Part shown: positions 26,467 to 34,542 of the stretch, one piece after another
Numbering within the stretch: position 1 is the first letter of the stretch
Layout: each line of letters starts with the position of its first letter
Notes under the pieces: model-generated
The model's input: the letters and a program-made list of their open reading frames with translations, nothing else
Database searches by the model: none
What the model was told of the DNA's origin: nothing
Position numbers and translations under genes: made by a program
From: Rhizobiaceae bacterium
Lineage (GTDB): Bacteria; Pseudomonadota; Alphaproteobacteria; Rhizobiales; Rhizobiaceae
Assembly (NCBI GenBank): GCA_017644005.1
Contig: JAEPMJ010000001.1
Span: 558,001-622,000 of the forward strand
Reading direction: 5' to 3'
Length of the DNA stretch: 64,000 nucleotides

Positions 26467-27756
26467 TTGGCAGTTCGTCTCGACAGCACCAGCCCGGACT
26501 TCGAAGAGCGTTTCGCCGCGCTTCTGGCAGCCAAGCGCGAGGTGTCTGAAGATGTCGATCAAGCCGTGCGGGACATCATCGACAAAGTGCGCAGCGACGG
26601 CGATGAAGCGCTCATCGAATTTTCCCGCAAGTTCGACCGGGTCGATCTCGGCGAGACCGGCCTGCGCGTCACCCGTGCGCAGATCGATGCGGCAGCAGCG
26701 GAAATCGATCCTGAAACACAATCGGCACTGGAAACCGCTCACGAACGCATCCGCGCTCATCACGCGCGGCAGCTGCCGAAGGACGAGCATTATGCCGATT
26801 CGCTCGGCGTCGAGCTCGGCTGGCGCTGGAATGCGATCGAGGCCGTCGGCCTTTACGTGCCGGGCGGCAGTGCAAGCTATCCGAGTTCGGTGCTGATGAA
26901 TGCGGTGCCGGCCCGGGTCGCCGGTGTGGAGCGCATCGTGATGGTGGTGCCATCGCCCGACGGCGCGATCAATCCACTCGTTCTCGCGGCTGCCAAGCTC
27001 GCCGGTATCGACGAGATCTACCGCGTCGGCGGAGCGCAGGCGGTCGCGGCATTGGCATATGGCACCGAGACAATCCGGCCCGTCGCCAAGATCGTCGGCC
27101 CGGGAAATGCCTATGTCGCGGCAGCCAAGCGCCGCGTGTTCGGCATCGTTGGCATCGACATGATTGCCGGTCCCTCGGAGGTACTGGTTATCGCCGATGG
27201 TGAAAACGATCCCGACTGGCTCGCCGCCGATCTTCTTGCGCAGGCCGAACATGACACGGCGGCGCAATCCATTCTGATGACCGATGATGCCGACCTCGCG
27301 ACAGCGGTCGAACAGGCCGTCGAACGGCAACTCGCGCTGCTTGCCAGGCGCGAAACCGCGGAAGCCAGCTGGCGCGATTTCGGAGCGGTGATCGTGCTCG
27401 GTTCGCTGGACGAAGCACCAGCCCTGGCGAACCGGATCGCCGGCGAACATGTCGAACTCGCGGTCTCCGATCCGGAGGCGCTGGCCGCCAAAATCCGCAA
27501 TGCCGGCGCGCTTTTCCTCGGCCGGCATACGCCGGAAGTGATCGGCGATTATGTCGGCGGATCCAACCACGTACTGCCCACAGCGCGCTCGGCGCGCTTT
27601 TCGTCCGGCCTGTCGGTGGCGGACTTCGTCAAACGCAGTTCGGTGCTCAAGCTTGGCCCCGATCAGCTGCGGGCGCTGGCTCCGGCCGCAATCAGGCTGG
27701 CGGAGGCCGAGGGGCTGAGTGCACATGCGCGATCCGTCGCGCTTCGGCTGAACTAG
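26467..27756 (+). CDS. hisD: Histidinol dehydrogenase
   Basis: Zinc enzyme of the last two steps of histidine synthesis, oxidising L-histidinol to L-histidine with NAD. From the start chosen it has 429 residues, the normal length. Signatures include LYVPGGSASYPSSVLMN, RVGGAQAVAALAYGT, KIVGPGNAYVAAAKR, GPSEVLVIAD and the AEHDTAAQS segment with catalytic and metal residues. The frame extends to 26407 inside DUF2948, but TTG 26467 (residues MAVRLDS) matches family starts and has AGGGAAG upstream, so it is preferred. UPF0262 follows nine bases after the stop. Confidence 0.95.
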   Translation: MAVRLDSTSPDFEERFAALLAAKREVSEDVDQAVRDIIDKVRSDGDEALIEFSRKFDRVDLGETGLRVTRAQIDAAAAEIDPETQSALETAHERIRAHHARQLPKDEHYADSLGVELGWRWNAIEAVGLYVPGGSASYPSSVLMNAVPARVAGVERIVMVVPSPDGAINPLVLAAAKLAGIDEIYRVGGAQAVAALAYGTETIRPVAKIVGPGNAYVAAAKRRVFGIVGIDMIAGPSEVLVIADGENDPDWLAADLLAQAEHDTAAQSILMTDDADLATAVEQAVERQLALLARRETAEASWRDFGAVIVLGSLDEAPALANRIAGEHVELAVSDPEALAAKIRNAGALFLGRHTPEVIGDYVGGSNHVLPTARSARFSSGLSVADFVKRSSVLKLGPDQLRALAPAAIRLAEAEGLSAHARSVALRLN

Positions 27757-27765
27757 GACCGCGCG

Positions 27766-28248
27766 ATGGCGGAGCAGCTTTCAGACAAGGCCCGCCTCAT
27801 CGACATCGTGCTTGACGAGTCGATCGGACGTTCCACGCCCGATATCGAACATGAACGGGCGGTGGCGATCTTCGATCTGATCGAAGAAAACAGCTTCGGC
27901 CCGGTCGGGCATGACGGCGGACCCTTCAAGCTCAAACTGTCGCTGGCGGAGTCTCGGCTCGTGTTTGCCATCAGCGACGAAGCGGACAAGCCGGTCGTCA
28001 CCCATATCCTGTCGCTGACGCCGTTTCGGCGAATCGTGAAGGACTATTTTCTTATCTGCGAGAGCTATTACGAGGCGATCCGCACCGCTACGCCGAGCCA
28101 GATCGAGGCAATCGACATGGGCCGGCGCGGGATTCACAATGACGGCTCGCAGACATTGATGGACAGGCTTTCGGGCAAGATCGACATGGATTTCGACACG
28201 GCGCGCCGGCTGTTCACGCTTGTTTGCGTGCTGCACTGGCGGGGGTGA
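27766..28248 (+). CDS. UPF0262 family protein
   Basis: Protein of 160 residues matching the alphaproteobacterial UPF0262 family, which normally sits directly after hisD. It carries [31 protein letters not shown], and [20 protein letters not shown], which are family-typical. No enzymatic motif is visible and function is unknown. It follows hisD by nine bases and is followed after 54 bases by the phosphatase-like gene. Confidence 0.92.
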   Translation: MAEQLSDKARLIDIVLDESIGRSTPDIEHERAVAIFDLIEENSFGPVGHDGGPFKLKLSLAESRLVFAISDEADKPVVTHILSLTPFRRIVKDYFLICESYYEAIRTATPSQIEAIDMGRRGIHNDGSQTLMDRLSGKIDMDFDTARRLFTLVCVLHWRG

Positions 28249-28302
28249 AGATGAACGGTAGCTTATTGCCTGCCAGCGCCGGCGCCGAAGACTGAAACCG
28301 GC

Positions 28303-28767
28303 ATGGCGGGAGGAGACAAACAGGAACTGCCCGGTTCCGTGCTTTTTCTGTGCGGCATGAATTCCGTGCGCTCGCCGATGGCCGAACAGTTGGCCCGCCA
28401 GTTGCTGCCACGCTCCATTTTCGTCGCCTCCGCCGGCGTTCGTGCCGGCCAGCGCGATCCTTTCGTTGATGCAGTTCTGGCGGAAAATGACCTGACCCTC
28501 GGGGAACGCCAGCCGCAGATGCTGGAAGACCTCGAAGACAGCTATTTCGACTTGATCGTCACGCTTTCACCGGAAGCACACCATGCAGCGCTGGAACTGA
28601 CGCGGTCGCTCGCGGTGAATGTGGAATACTGGCCAACGGCGGACCCGACGGACGTGCGCGGCACCCGTGACCAGATTCTCGACGCCTATCGCGGCGTGCG
28701 TGACCGTCTCGAGGCTCAGTTGAAGGCGAGATTTGGCGGGGCGACGCGCTCGCAGACGGCGGGATAA
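28303..28767 (+). CDS. Low-molecular-weight phosphatase-like protein
   Basis: Protein of 154 residues of the LMW phosphotyrosine phosphatase/arsenate reductase fold. The N-terminal P-loop C-x5-R is present as CGMNSVRS (Cys17, Arg23), followed by PMAEQLARQL. A C-terminal VEYWPTADPTD segment supplies the Asp-Pro region expected of the general acid. It could dephosphorylate protein tyrosine or reduce arsenate; the invariant position between UPF0262 and infA argues for a housekeeping role. It stays in the core operon order of rhizobia. Confidence 0.88.
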   Translation: MAGGDKQELPGSVLFLCGMNSVRSPMAEQLARQLLPRSIFVASAGVRAGQRDPFVDAVLAENDLTLGERQPQMLEDLEDSYFDLIVTLSPEAHHAALELTRSLAVNVEYWPTADPTDVRGTRDQILDAYRGVRDRLEAQLKARFGGATRSQTAG

Positions 28768-28852
28768 TGCGTGTTCACAAATCTGGGCTAATCGTATAGG
28801 TTCCGCGCAAATTCCGGCCCGGCGCCGGATTTTCTCTTGAAAAAGGTATGGA

Positions 28853-29071
28853 ATGCCGAAGGAAGAAGTACTTGAATTTCCGGGTGTGGTGACGGAACTG
28901 CTGCCCAATGCAATGTTCCGTGTAAAGCTGGAAAACGAACACGAGATCATTGCCCACACGGCCGGACGCATGCGCAAGAACCGCATTCGCGTTCTGACCG
29001 GCGACAAGGTCCTGGTCGAGATGACCCCCTACGACCTCACCAAGGGCCGTATCACTTATCGCTTCAAATAG
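28853..29071 (+). CDS. infA: Translation initiation factor IF-1
   Basis: Single S1/OB-fold protein of 72 residues that binds the 30S A site with IF-2 and IF-3 at initiation. The sequence is the standard IF-1: [39 protein letters not shown] and the end [11 protein letters not shown]. It lies between the LMW phosphatase gene and maf, separated from maf by 37 bases. Confidence 0.98.
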
Positions 29072-29108
29072 ACTTTGATTTAGGCGCTGCGCCTGTGACG
29101 GGACACCG

Positions 29109-29735
29109 ATGAGCGTATTCCAGAAACTGGTGCTGGCATCCGGGTCGCCGCGCAGGATCGAGCTGCTGCAGCAGGCCGGTATCGAGCCGGACCGGCTGAT
29201 CGCGAGCGAGATCGACGAAACGCCGAAGCGGGCCGAGCACCCGGCCTCGCTGGCCAAACGGCTGTCGCGCGCCAAGGCCGAGAGGGCGCTGGAGATCTAC
29301 CGGAAGGACCCGGACGAAGGCGAGGCGTTCTTCGTGGCCGCCGACACGGTAGTCGCGGTCGGAAGACGCATTCTGCCCAAGGCGCATCTCGCCGACGAAG
29401 CGGCAAACTGCCTGCGGCTGCTTTCGGGCCGCACCCACCGCGTCTATACGGGCGTGTGCGTGATTGCGCCCTCGGGCAAGGTGCGGCAGAAACTCTCCGA
29501 AACGCGCGTCCGCTTCAAGCGGCTGTCACGCGAGGAGCAGGAAAGTTACCTCGCGTCTGGCGAATGGCGGGGCAAGGCCGGCGGCTACGCCATCCAGGGT
29601 CTGGCCGGCACTTTCGTGGTCAAGCTCGTGGGTTCCTATACCGGCGTCGTCGGGCTGCCGCTTCACGAGACGGTCAACCTCCTGGTCGGCGACGGCTACA
29701 AGGTGCACTTCGCCTGGCTGTCAGCGCGGAGCTGA
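29109..29735 (+). CDS. maf: Maf-like nucleotide pyrophosphatase
   Basis: Nucleoside-triphosphate pyrophosphatase of the Maf/HAM1-like family, proposed to remove modified nucleotides and linked to septum formation in other bacteria. It has 208 residues with [17 protein letters not shown] at the N terminus, the [17 protein letters not shown] catalytic Asp region, and [11 protein letters not shown] and [12 protein letters not shown] downstream. It is followed four bases later by yacG, the usual rhizobial order. Confidence 0.94.
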   Translation: MSVFQKLVLASGSPRRIELLQQAGIEPDRLIASEIDETPKRAEHPASLAKRLSRAKAERALEIYRKDPDEGEAFFVAADTVVAVGRRILPKAHLADEAANCLRLLSGRTHRVYTGVCVIAPSGKVRQKLSETRVRFKRLSREEQESYLASGEWRGKAGGYAIQGLAGTFVVKLVGSYTGVVGLPLHETVNLLVGDGYKVHFAWLSARS

Positions 29736-29738
29736 GGT

Positions 29739-29945
29739 GTGGCAGGAACGCAGCCGGAAAAGGTGACCCCGCTCAGGCCACGCCGCCCCTGCCCCGAATG
29801 CAGACGACCTTCGGCGCGCGACACCTATCCATTCTGCTCCAAGCGCTGCAAGGATGTCGACCTCAACCGATGGCTTTCGGGCGCATATGTGTTGCCCGGA
29901 CGCGAGGAGGAACCCGGAAGTTCCGAGGATGGCGGGCAAGGCTGA
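29739..29945 (+). CDS. yacG: DNA gyrase inhibitor YacG
   Basis: Small zinc protein of 68 residues that in Escherichia coli binds GyrB and inhibits gyrase. The four zinc cysteines are present (Cys18, Cys21, Cys33, Cys37 in CPEC and CSKRC), followed by the [14 protein letters not shown] signature. The start is GTG 29739, three bases after the maf stop, with GAG upstream; the two are probably translated together. Confidence 0.93.
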   Translation: MAGTQPEKVTPLRPRRPCPECRRPSARDTYPFCSKRCKDVDLNRWLSGAYVLPGREEEPGSSEDGGQG

Positions 29946-30103
29946 GGCTCCCGCAAAAAGGGCGGCAGGCGATCCGGTTTCGCTTCCGCGCCCGCGGCCT
30001 TTCAACCGCGCAGGCCCGCCAATTCCTTCGCGGCGCGCCAGCGCCAATCCTGCCTGAATTCGCCGACCGTGCCCGCCCATTTTCCGGCGACCGAGAACAG
30101 CGC

Positions 30104-30131
30104 TGGACAGGGTGAAAACACGTGCTATAAC
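30104..30131 (+). promoter_or_regulatory. Putative promoter of tRNA-Phe
   Basis: TGGACA (30104-30109), a 16-base spacer and TATAAC (30126-30131) form a good sigma-70-type promoter. The expected start, near 30138, leaves a leader of about 60 bases before the tRNA. Confidence 0.5.
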
Positions 30132-30200
30132 GCGGCCCGCTTCGGCGGAAAAACCAACGCCGCAGGCTTTCGCCGGAACATGATCCGCCCGAAGCCGGAT

Positions 30201-30276
<76 letters not shown>

Positions 30277-30352
30277 GATACCCTTCTCCTCGCTGAACAT
30301 AGTTGCTGTGACGCCGTCATGAAGATCGGCAAAAGCTGTTGCAACGTTAGCC

Positions 30353-31168
30353 TTATCGCTGAGCCAATCCCAGCAAGCCAAGATGGTGCTCGAGCGGGTC
30401 TTGCGTCTTCTCGCTAAACGACATCAGGATGGCGTTAGCACCAGCGAAAGCACCTAGAGGACCGAGCAGCAGTGTTGCAGCCGCAGACTCGATCGCCCTG
30501 ATGTTTGCAAGGGCTTCATCTCCAACGTTGTAAGCCGTGATGTTGCTTGCGGCCGGCCACAAGTAGTTTTCTGGCTCACCGCTGGCGACGAGCGTTGCAA
30601 CATCCGTTCCTAGCTGCGTTGCATTCCACCACATGCTTAGAAGGCTTGCGGCAGCACCATAAGGCATGTTGTCGATGATGACCGCTTGATCGCCGGACAG
30701 AGCCGCGACCATACCTGCTAATCCGCCGCCGAGCGAATGACCTGTGAGGATGGCACCGCTCGACTCACCACTCAGCGCATCGCTACCGGTAACGGATTCG
30801 AAGAAATCGAGAGCGAGCCAGGATTGCGAACCGGGAACCCGTGCACCTGTAATCCAACCCTGCCAGAAGTCACTCGCACCCTCCCCAAGCGTTGTGAAAT
30901 CCACATTGTCAGTTCCGCGATAAGAGATGAGGATGTCGCTCTGGCTCAAGCCCTCGATTTGTTCGTCAGCCTGCAGTTCATACGCTAATGCATAGAAACC
31001 CACAGTCTGCCACGCGTGATAATCGCTTTCGCTAATTCCTAGGCTATCTCGACTCAGTATTTGAGCACCGCCAAGGCGGCTACCAGAAATATCAATGCCG
31101 GCATCGTAGTCTCGATTGTAAGCATCCATCGACAGAATCGATAGAAAAAGGTCACTTGAGATCGTCAT
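30353..31168 (-). CDS. Lipase-like alpha/beta hydrolase, no RTX tail
   Basis: Class-3-lipase-like protein of 271 residues. The nucleophile elbow GHSLGGGL carries Ser145, and ILISYRGTDNVDF is the typical oxyanion region. The N-terminal DLFLSILSMDAYNRDYDAGI region recurs in secreted alphaproteobacterial lipases that normally end in calcium-binding RTX repeats; here the protein stops without such repeats and has no signal peptide. Its ATG overlaps the stop of the preceding lipoprotein gene by four bases. Base composition is visibly more AT-rich than in the flanking genes, suggesting acquisition. It may be an intact short lipase, a truncated exoprotein, or the toxic half of a lipase/immunity pair. 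Confidence 0.72.
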   Translation of the reverse strand: MTISSDLFLSILSMDAYNRDYDAGIDISGSRLGGAQILSRDSLGISESDYHAWQTVGFYALAYELQADEQIEGLSQSDILISYRGTDNVDFTTLGEGASDFWQGWITGARVPGSQSWLALDFFESVTGSDALSGESSGAILTGHSLGGGLAGMVAALSGDQAVIIDNMPYGAAASLLSMWWNATQLGTDVATLVASGEPENYLWPAASNITAYNVGDEALANIRAIESAAATLLLGPLGAFAGANAILMSFSEKTQDPLEHHLGLLGLAQR

Positions 31169-31935
31169 TTGAACAACTCCGTCGAGAATGCGAGCGGGCC
31201 GAGTGTCTGTATTTCCGGATCCGACATCGCCGAGATCAGCCGAGGCGGATTTGGAATTAGGCTACCTCGCTCTTTTCCGACTTCCTCCAGCCACCCTAGA
31301 ACGCCTTCAACAGCACCCTTTGTTGTGGGCTCTTCTGTGATCTCCAAGGTGATCCGCTGTAAGGAGAAGCCAGAACCAAAACTGTCAGCCAGATTGTTAG
31401 GATCGACGCGCTTGACCGTCGCCGGGTCCCGAATGTCTTCAAATGTAACAAGAAGAGGGTATCGTTCAGCCGGAACATTATTCTCACCGCGCAAACTGGA
31501 TGCAGCTTCGAAGCCCTCTTCGGAAATCTGCGCTCTATCTCCAAGCACATCGGCAAAAGTTCTAAGTGCCAAATAGCGGGTCTCTTCGCTTAGCAGCGCA
31601 AACAGATATCGACCGTTGCCCATGTCAACAAATGTGGCCTCACCCGAATAGCTGCCAGGATAGTTCCCGACGCTATTTTCCTCTTGCCAACGCACTCTCG
31701 TTACAGCTGAACCGACACTCACACCGCTCGGTGTCGCGACTTCAACCGTGAGCTTCTGGTTCCATTCCCAGGTCTTGGGAAAGGGGTTGCAGCCACCCAG
31801 CGGAATGGCCGACATCAGAATTATTAGCGGAATCAGGCAACGCTGGAGCGCAAGTGGGCGGACCCAACGCCCATCCGCCCTTCCTCTGGCAGAAAGCGAC
31901 GGGAAAATACCTATCCCGTATGACGCAGGGGGCAT
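31165..31935 (-). CDS. Putative lipoprotein coupled to the lipase gene
   Basis: Unrecognised protein of 256 residues. A hydrophobic segment (CLIPLIILMSAIPLGGC) ends in a lipobox LGGC with the Cys near residue 49, so lipid anchoring is likely, although the n-region is unusually long. A GAGGAG Shine-Dalgarno supports ATG 31935. The mature part is mixed beta-like and has no known motif. It overlaps the lipase gene by four bases (ATGA), and its composition is AT-richer than the window average. Because it is lipid-anchored and coupled to a lipase, it could be a foldase, a chaperone or an immunity protein; none is proved. Confidence 0.65.
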   Translation of the reverse strand: MPPASYGIGIFPSLSARGRADGRWVRPLALQRCLIPLIILMSAIPLGGCNPFPKTWEWNQKLTVEVATPSGVSVGSAVTRVRWQEENSVGNYPGSYSGEATFVDMGNGRYLFALLSEETRYLALRTFADVLGDRAQISEEGFEAASSLRGENNVPAERYPLLVTFEDIRDPATVKRVDPNNLADSFGSGFSLQRITLEITEEPTTKGAVEGVLGWLEEVGKERGSLIPNPPRLISAMSDPEIQTLGPLAFSTELFK

Positions 31936-32167
31936 GCGAACTCCTCGCAGTTCTCAGTCTCCACGCACGCGACTGTAGCCACGCTGATTTGCCCCACAAC
32001 ACTCAGAATGCACATCGAACGGGATTTGTTAAGAGAGAAGTTCTTGATTTTATCTATCGGTTACAATTTTCAGCAGAATTAAATTAGTCACCTAAAGTTT
32101 AATGTGGAATCATGAACGTGTAATCGTTGCGCTAGAGGATATTTTCCTGTGGAAATATTTGTCACCA

Positions 32168-32542
32168 TTATTGCCGCGTTTCCTGTGGCTCCGCGCCAGT
32201 TGCTGCATTTCCCCGCAGCTTTGCCAGCACCTCGGGGTCGACATTCCTGCCAACCAGAGGGTGTATGCGCACCGGCGCTTCCCTGGCGAGCTGACCGAAA
32301 CTGACAAGCACGCTGGTTGCCAGCTGCCGGTTCGGTGCGATGAGGTCGAGCAGCCAGACGATCTCGCCGCTGTTCCACTCGTCTCCCCTCAGCCGCACAG
32401 GGAAGCTGCCGGCCTTTACCTGCTCTTCGATCTTCTCGCTCACTTCTTCGGAGACTTTGGCCCAGATCGCGAAGCCGATCGTTCCGCCCGGCGCGGCCGA
32501 ATCGACCTTTCTTGCGGATGCGGTCGCGGAGCAGCGGCTCGC
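32168..32542 (-). pseudogene. RTX-toxin-activating acyltransferase fragment
   Basis: The minus-strand frame translates to GTIGFAIWAKVSEEVSEKIE, then a Lys-rich turn, DEWNSGEIVWLLDLIAPN, which is the C-terminal half of HlyC-type lysine acyltransferases that activate RTX toxins. The fragment retains the conserved Asp region (LLDLIAP) but the N-terminal half, with the catalytic His, is absent: the frame is closed by a TAA at 32543-32545 and no start codon precedes the homologous part. A GTG at 32443 could start a 91-residue product lacking the active site. I read it as a decayed gene next to the lipase pair, with no toxin gene detected beside it. Confidence 0.7.
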
Positions 32543-32715
32543 TTACACGGCCCGCCGTGCGCCCGCTCCTAACGCGCGCGCAACGGGTGTCACTTACGTT
32601 GTCGCGGAAGCCGGAACCTGAGATGGCGAGGATGTCAGCGTGGCGTGGGTACTGAGGGTGCCATCAATATTAGGGGAGTCGGCGCCTGGATTTGCCTAAC
32701 CGAGCTAAACGCTCT

Positions 32716-33741
32716 TCAGACGCGCGCGGCCGAAACGCCGATCTTAAGGAGAGCGTCCGGTGACATCTCCTGCTCGCCGCGCTCGATTGCATGAACCACA
32801 GCACTCAGTCTTTGCAGATGCGGCACCGGCACGTTGCTGTTGCCGGCCAGACGGATCACCTCGTCCACGAGGCCGTCGATCTCGGTCGGGCGCCGGTGAA
32901 TCGCGAGATCCCGCCAGATCCCGGTGCGGGCATTGTCGTGGCGGCCCCAATAACGACGCTGCGCGTCCCACGATGCCTGCTGTACCACGCAGTCGGCGGG
33001 CGCTCCGAGACGGAAGGCCTTCGGGTCGAAACCGTCAGTTGTTTCCACCGAAACGCCCAGCTTCTCGGCAACTGCGACCGTTTCGCCGCACAAGGTGGCC
33101 AAAACAGCGCGGCGCTCAGGATCAGTGTAGACCTCCGGCACATCAAGATCTGTGATCGCGGTGCCAAAATAGACCGCGCCCAGAGCCATCTTGGCCCACA
33201 GGAACCCGAATATGTTGTCGGTCGCCTGAACCGGCTGCTGGACTTTGAGGGTTCGCGCCAGATGTGCCAGACGCTCCGACATATGACCGTCGAGTTCACC
33301 CAGCTTGAAACTGCCGGTGCCGCCATATTTCACGTGTCCCGGCTCGACGTAAAAGCCGCCGAAAGTGAGATAGGCGCCGATGACGCGGCTTTTGCCCAGG
33401 GCATCGGCCAGCTTGTATTCCTCAAGGCCGTTCTGCAGCGATACCACACAGCCTTCCGGGCCAAGTACGCGCTGTAGCAAAGGTAGAGTGTCGTTGGTGT
33501 GGCGGGCCTTCACGGCAAGCAGCACCGTGTCGTATTGACCGGATATTTCGTCAGGCGTTGCAATGTCTGGCCGAATTGTCGCTTCCAAAGCGCCGGAGAG
33601 CCGCAACCCGCTGCGACGCACGGCATCAACATGTGCCTGGCTGGTTTCGGCATATGCGACGTGGTGGCCCGCACGCGCCAGATGTACGCCGGTGATCGCG
33701 CCGATCGCGCCGGCACCCACGATCAGGAAACGGTCGCTCAT
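32716..33741 (-). CDS. 2-dehydropantoate 2-reductase-like protein
   Basis: ApbA/PanE-family NADP oxidoreductase of 341 residues. It starts with the Rossmann motif FLIVGAGAIGAITGVHLARAG and has VSLQNGLEEYKLADALG in the middle. The ketopantoate reductase C-terminal domain follows. Because it is last in an operon with an ABC transporter, peptidase and SDR, it more likely reduces a catabolic 2-oxo acid than ketopantoate. The frame is open to 33780, but ATG 33741 overlaps the stop of the SDR gene (ATGA) and gives the normal N terminus. Confidence 0.86.
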   Translation of the reverse strand: MSDRFLIVGAGAIGAITGVHLARAGHHVAYAETSQAHVDAVRRSGLRLSGALEATIRPDIATPDEISGQYDTVLLAVKARHTNDTLPLLQRVLGPEGCVVSLQNGLEEYKLADALGKSRVIGAYLTFGGFYVEPGHVKYGGTGSFKLGELDGHMSERLAHLARTLKVQQPVQATDNIFGFLWAKMALGAVYFGTAITDLDVPEVYTDPERRAVLATLCGETVAVAEKLGVSVETTDGFDPKAFRLGAPADCVVQQASWDAQRRYWGRHDNARTGIWRDLAIHRRPTEIDGLVDEVIRLAGNSNVPVPHLQRLSAVVHAIERGEQEMSPDALLKIGVSAARV

Positions 33742-34535
33742 CGCAGCTGCCTCGTCAGCGGCATATGCGTTCGTCCGCAATGGGTGCCGCCGGTCACTTC
33801 AAGGATAGCCCCGGTTGTCCATTCGGAGCGGTCGCTGGCCAGGAACGCCACCGCTTCGCCAATGTCGTCCGCACTGCCCGTTCGCCCGATGGGCGTACCG
33901 CGCAGTGTGAGATTCACGTATGGATGCGCGTCGTCGCTTTCCTCGGTCATTACATTGTCGAGGACAAGACCCGGCGCGACCGCATTGACGCGAATTCCAT
34001 GCGGGCCGAGTTCGGTTGCGAAGATATGCGTCATGATCTCGACCGCCGCTTTGGAGCCGCTGTAATGGGCGCCGCCAGGGCGGCCGCTGCGTGCGGCGCC
34101 CGAAGAAATGTTGACGATCGACCCCTTGACGCCGGCGTCGATCCAGCGACGCGCGATCGCCTGGCAGGTCAGCATTGTGCCACGGGTGTTGACGGCAAAG
34201 ACGCTGTCCCACTCCTCGACGCTGACTTCGAGCAGGGGGCAGTTGGGAAAGATACCGTGCGTGTTGACCAGAATGTCGGGGAGGCCGAGCGCCTGTTCAG
34301 CCTCGCCGATAAAGCGGGAAACATCGTCCGGCCGGGACTGGTCGCCAGAGACTGCCGCGAGCTTTCCGGGACAGGTCTTCTCCAGCTCACCGCTTACGCG
34401 ATGCACTGCTTCAGCATTGATATCCGCCAGAACGACCGCCGCACCCTCCCGGAGGAATATTTGCGCCGTTGCGCGCCCCAGCCGCCCGGCGCCGCCTGTG
34501 ATGAGCGCAACCTTGCCGTTCAACAGTTGTGTCAT
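33738..34535 (-). CDS. SDR-family oxidoreductase
   Basis: Classical short-chain dehydrogenase/reductase of 265 residues using NAD(P). Cofactor motif ITGGAGRLGRA, then the catalytic NISSG Ser region and YSGSK at the Tyr-Lys site, are present. ATG 34535 is chosen (MTQLLNGKVALITGG), seven bases after the peptidase stop. It is coupled by ATGA overlap to the ketopantoate-reductase-like gene downstream, so both belong to the same transcript as the transporter. Confidence 0.9.
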   Translation of the reverse strand: MTQLLNGKVALITGGAGRLGRATAQIFLREGAAVVLADINAEAVHRVSGELEKTCPGKLAAVSGDQSRPDDVSRFIGEAEQALGLPDILVNTHGIFPNCPLLEVSVEEWDSVFAVNTRGTMLTCQAIARRWIDAGVKGSIVNISSGAARSGRPGGAHYSGSKAAVEIMTHIFATELGPHGIRVNAVAPGLVLDNVMTEESDDAHPYVNLTLRGTPIGRTGSADDIGEAVAFLASDRSEWTTGAILEVTGGTHCGRTHMPLTRQLR

Positions 34536-34542
34536 TGGAATG

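Noticed and set aside
26227-27726. 499-codon minus-strand frame opposite hisD
   Set aside because: Antisense shadow of hisD and DUF2948, whose identity is certain.
30353-31935. Type VI secretion effector assignment for the lipase
   Set aside because: No VgrG, PAAR, Hcp or adaptor gene is nearby, so only a generic pair hypothesis is kept.
32543-32715. C terminus of a repeat protein read on the minus strand next to the acyltransferase remnant
   Set aside because: A short open stretch reads like ADSPNIDGTLSTHATLT, but stops on both sides and its length make it too weak to call toxin debris.
30277-33000. Integrated element with an att duplicate of the tRNA-Phe 3' end
   Set aside because: No copy of the T-arm/acceptor sequence and no integrase was seen downstream; only the composition change supports acquisition.
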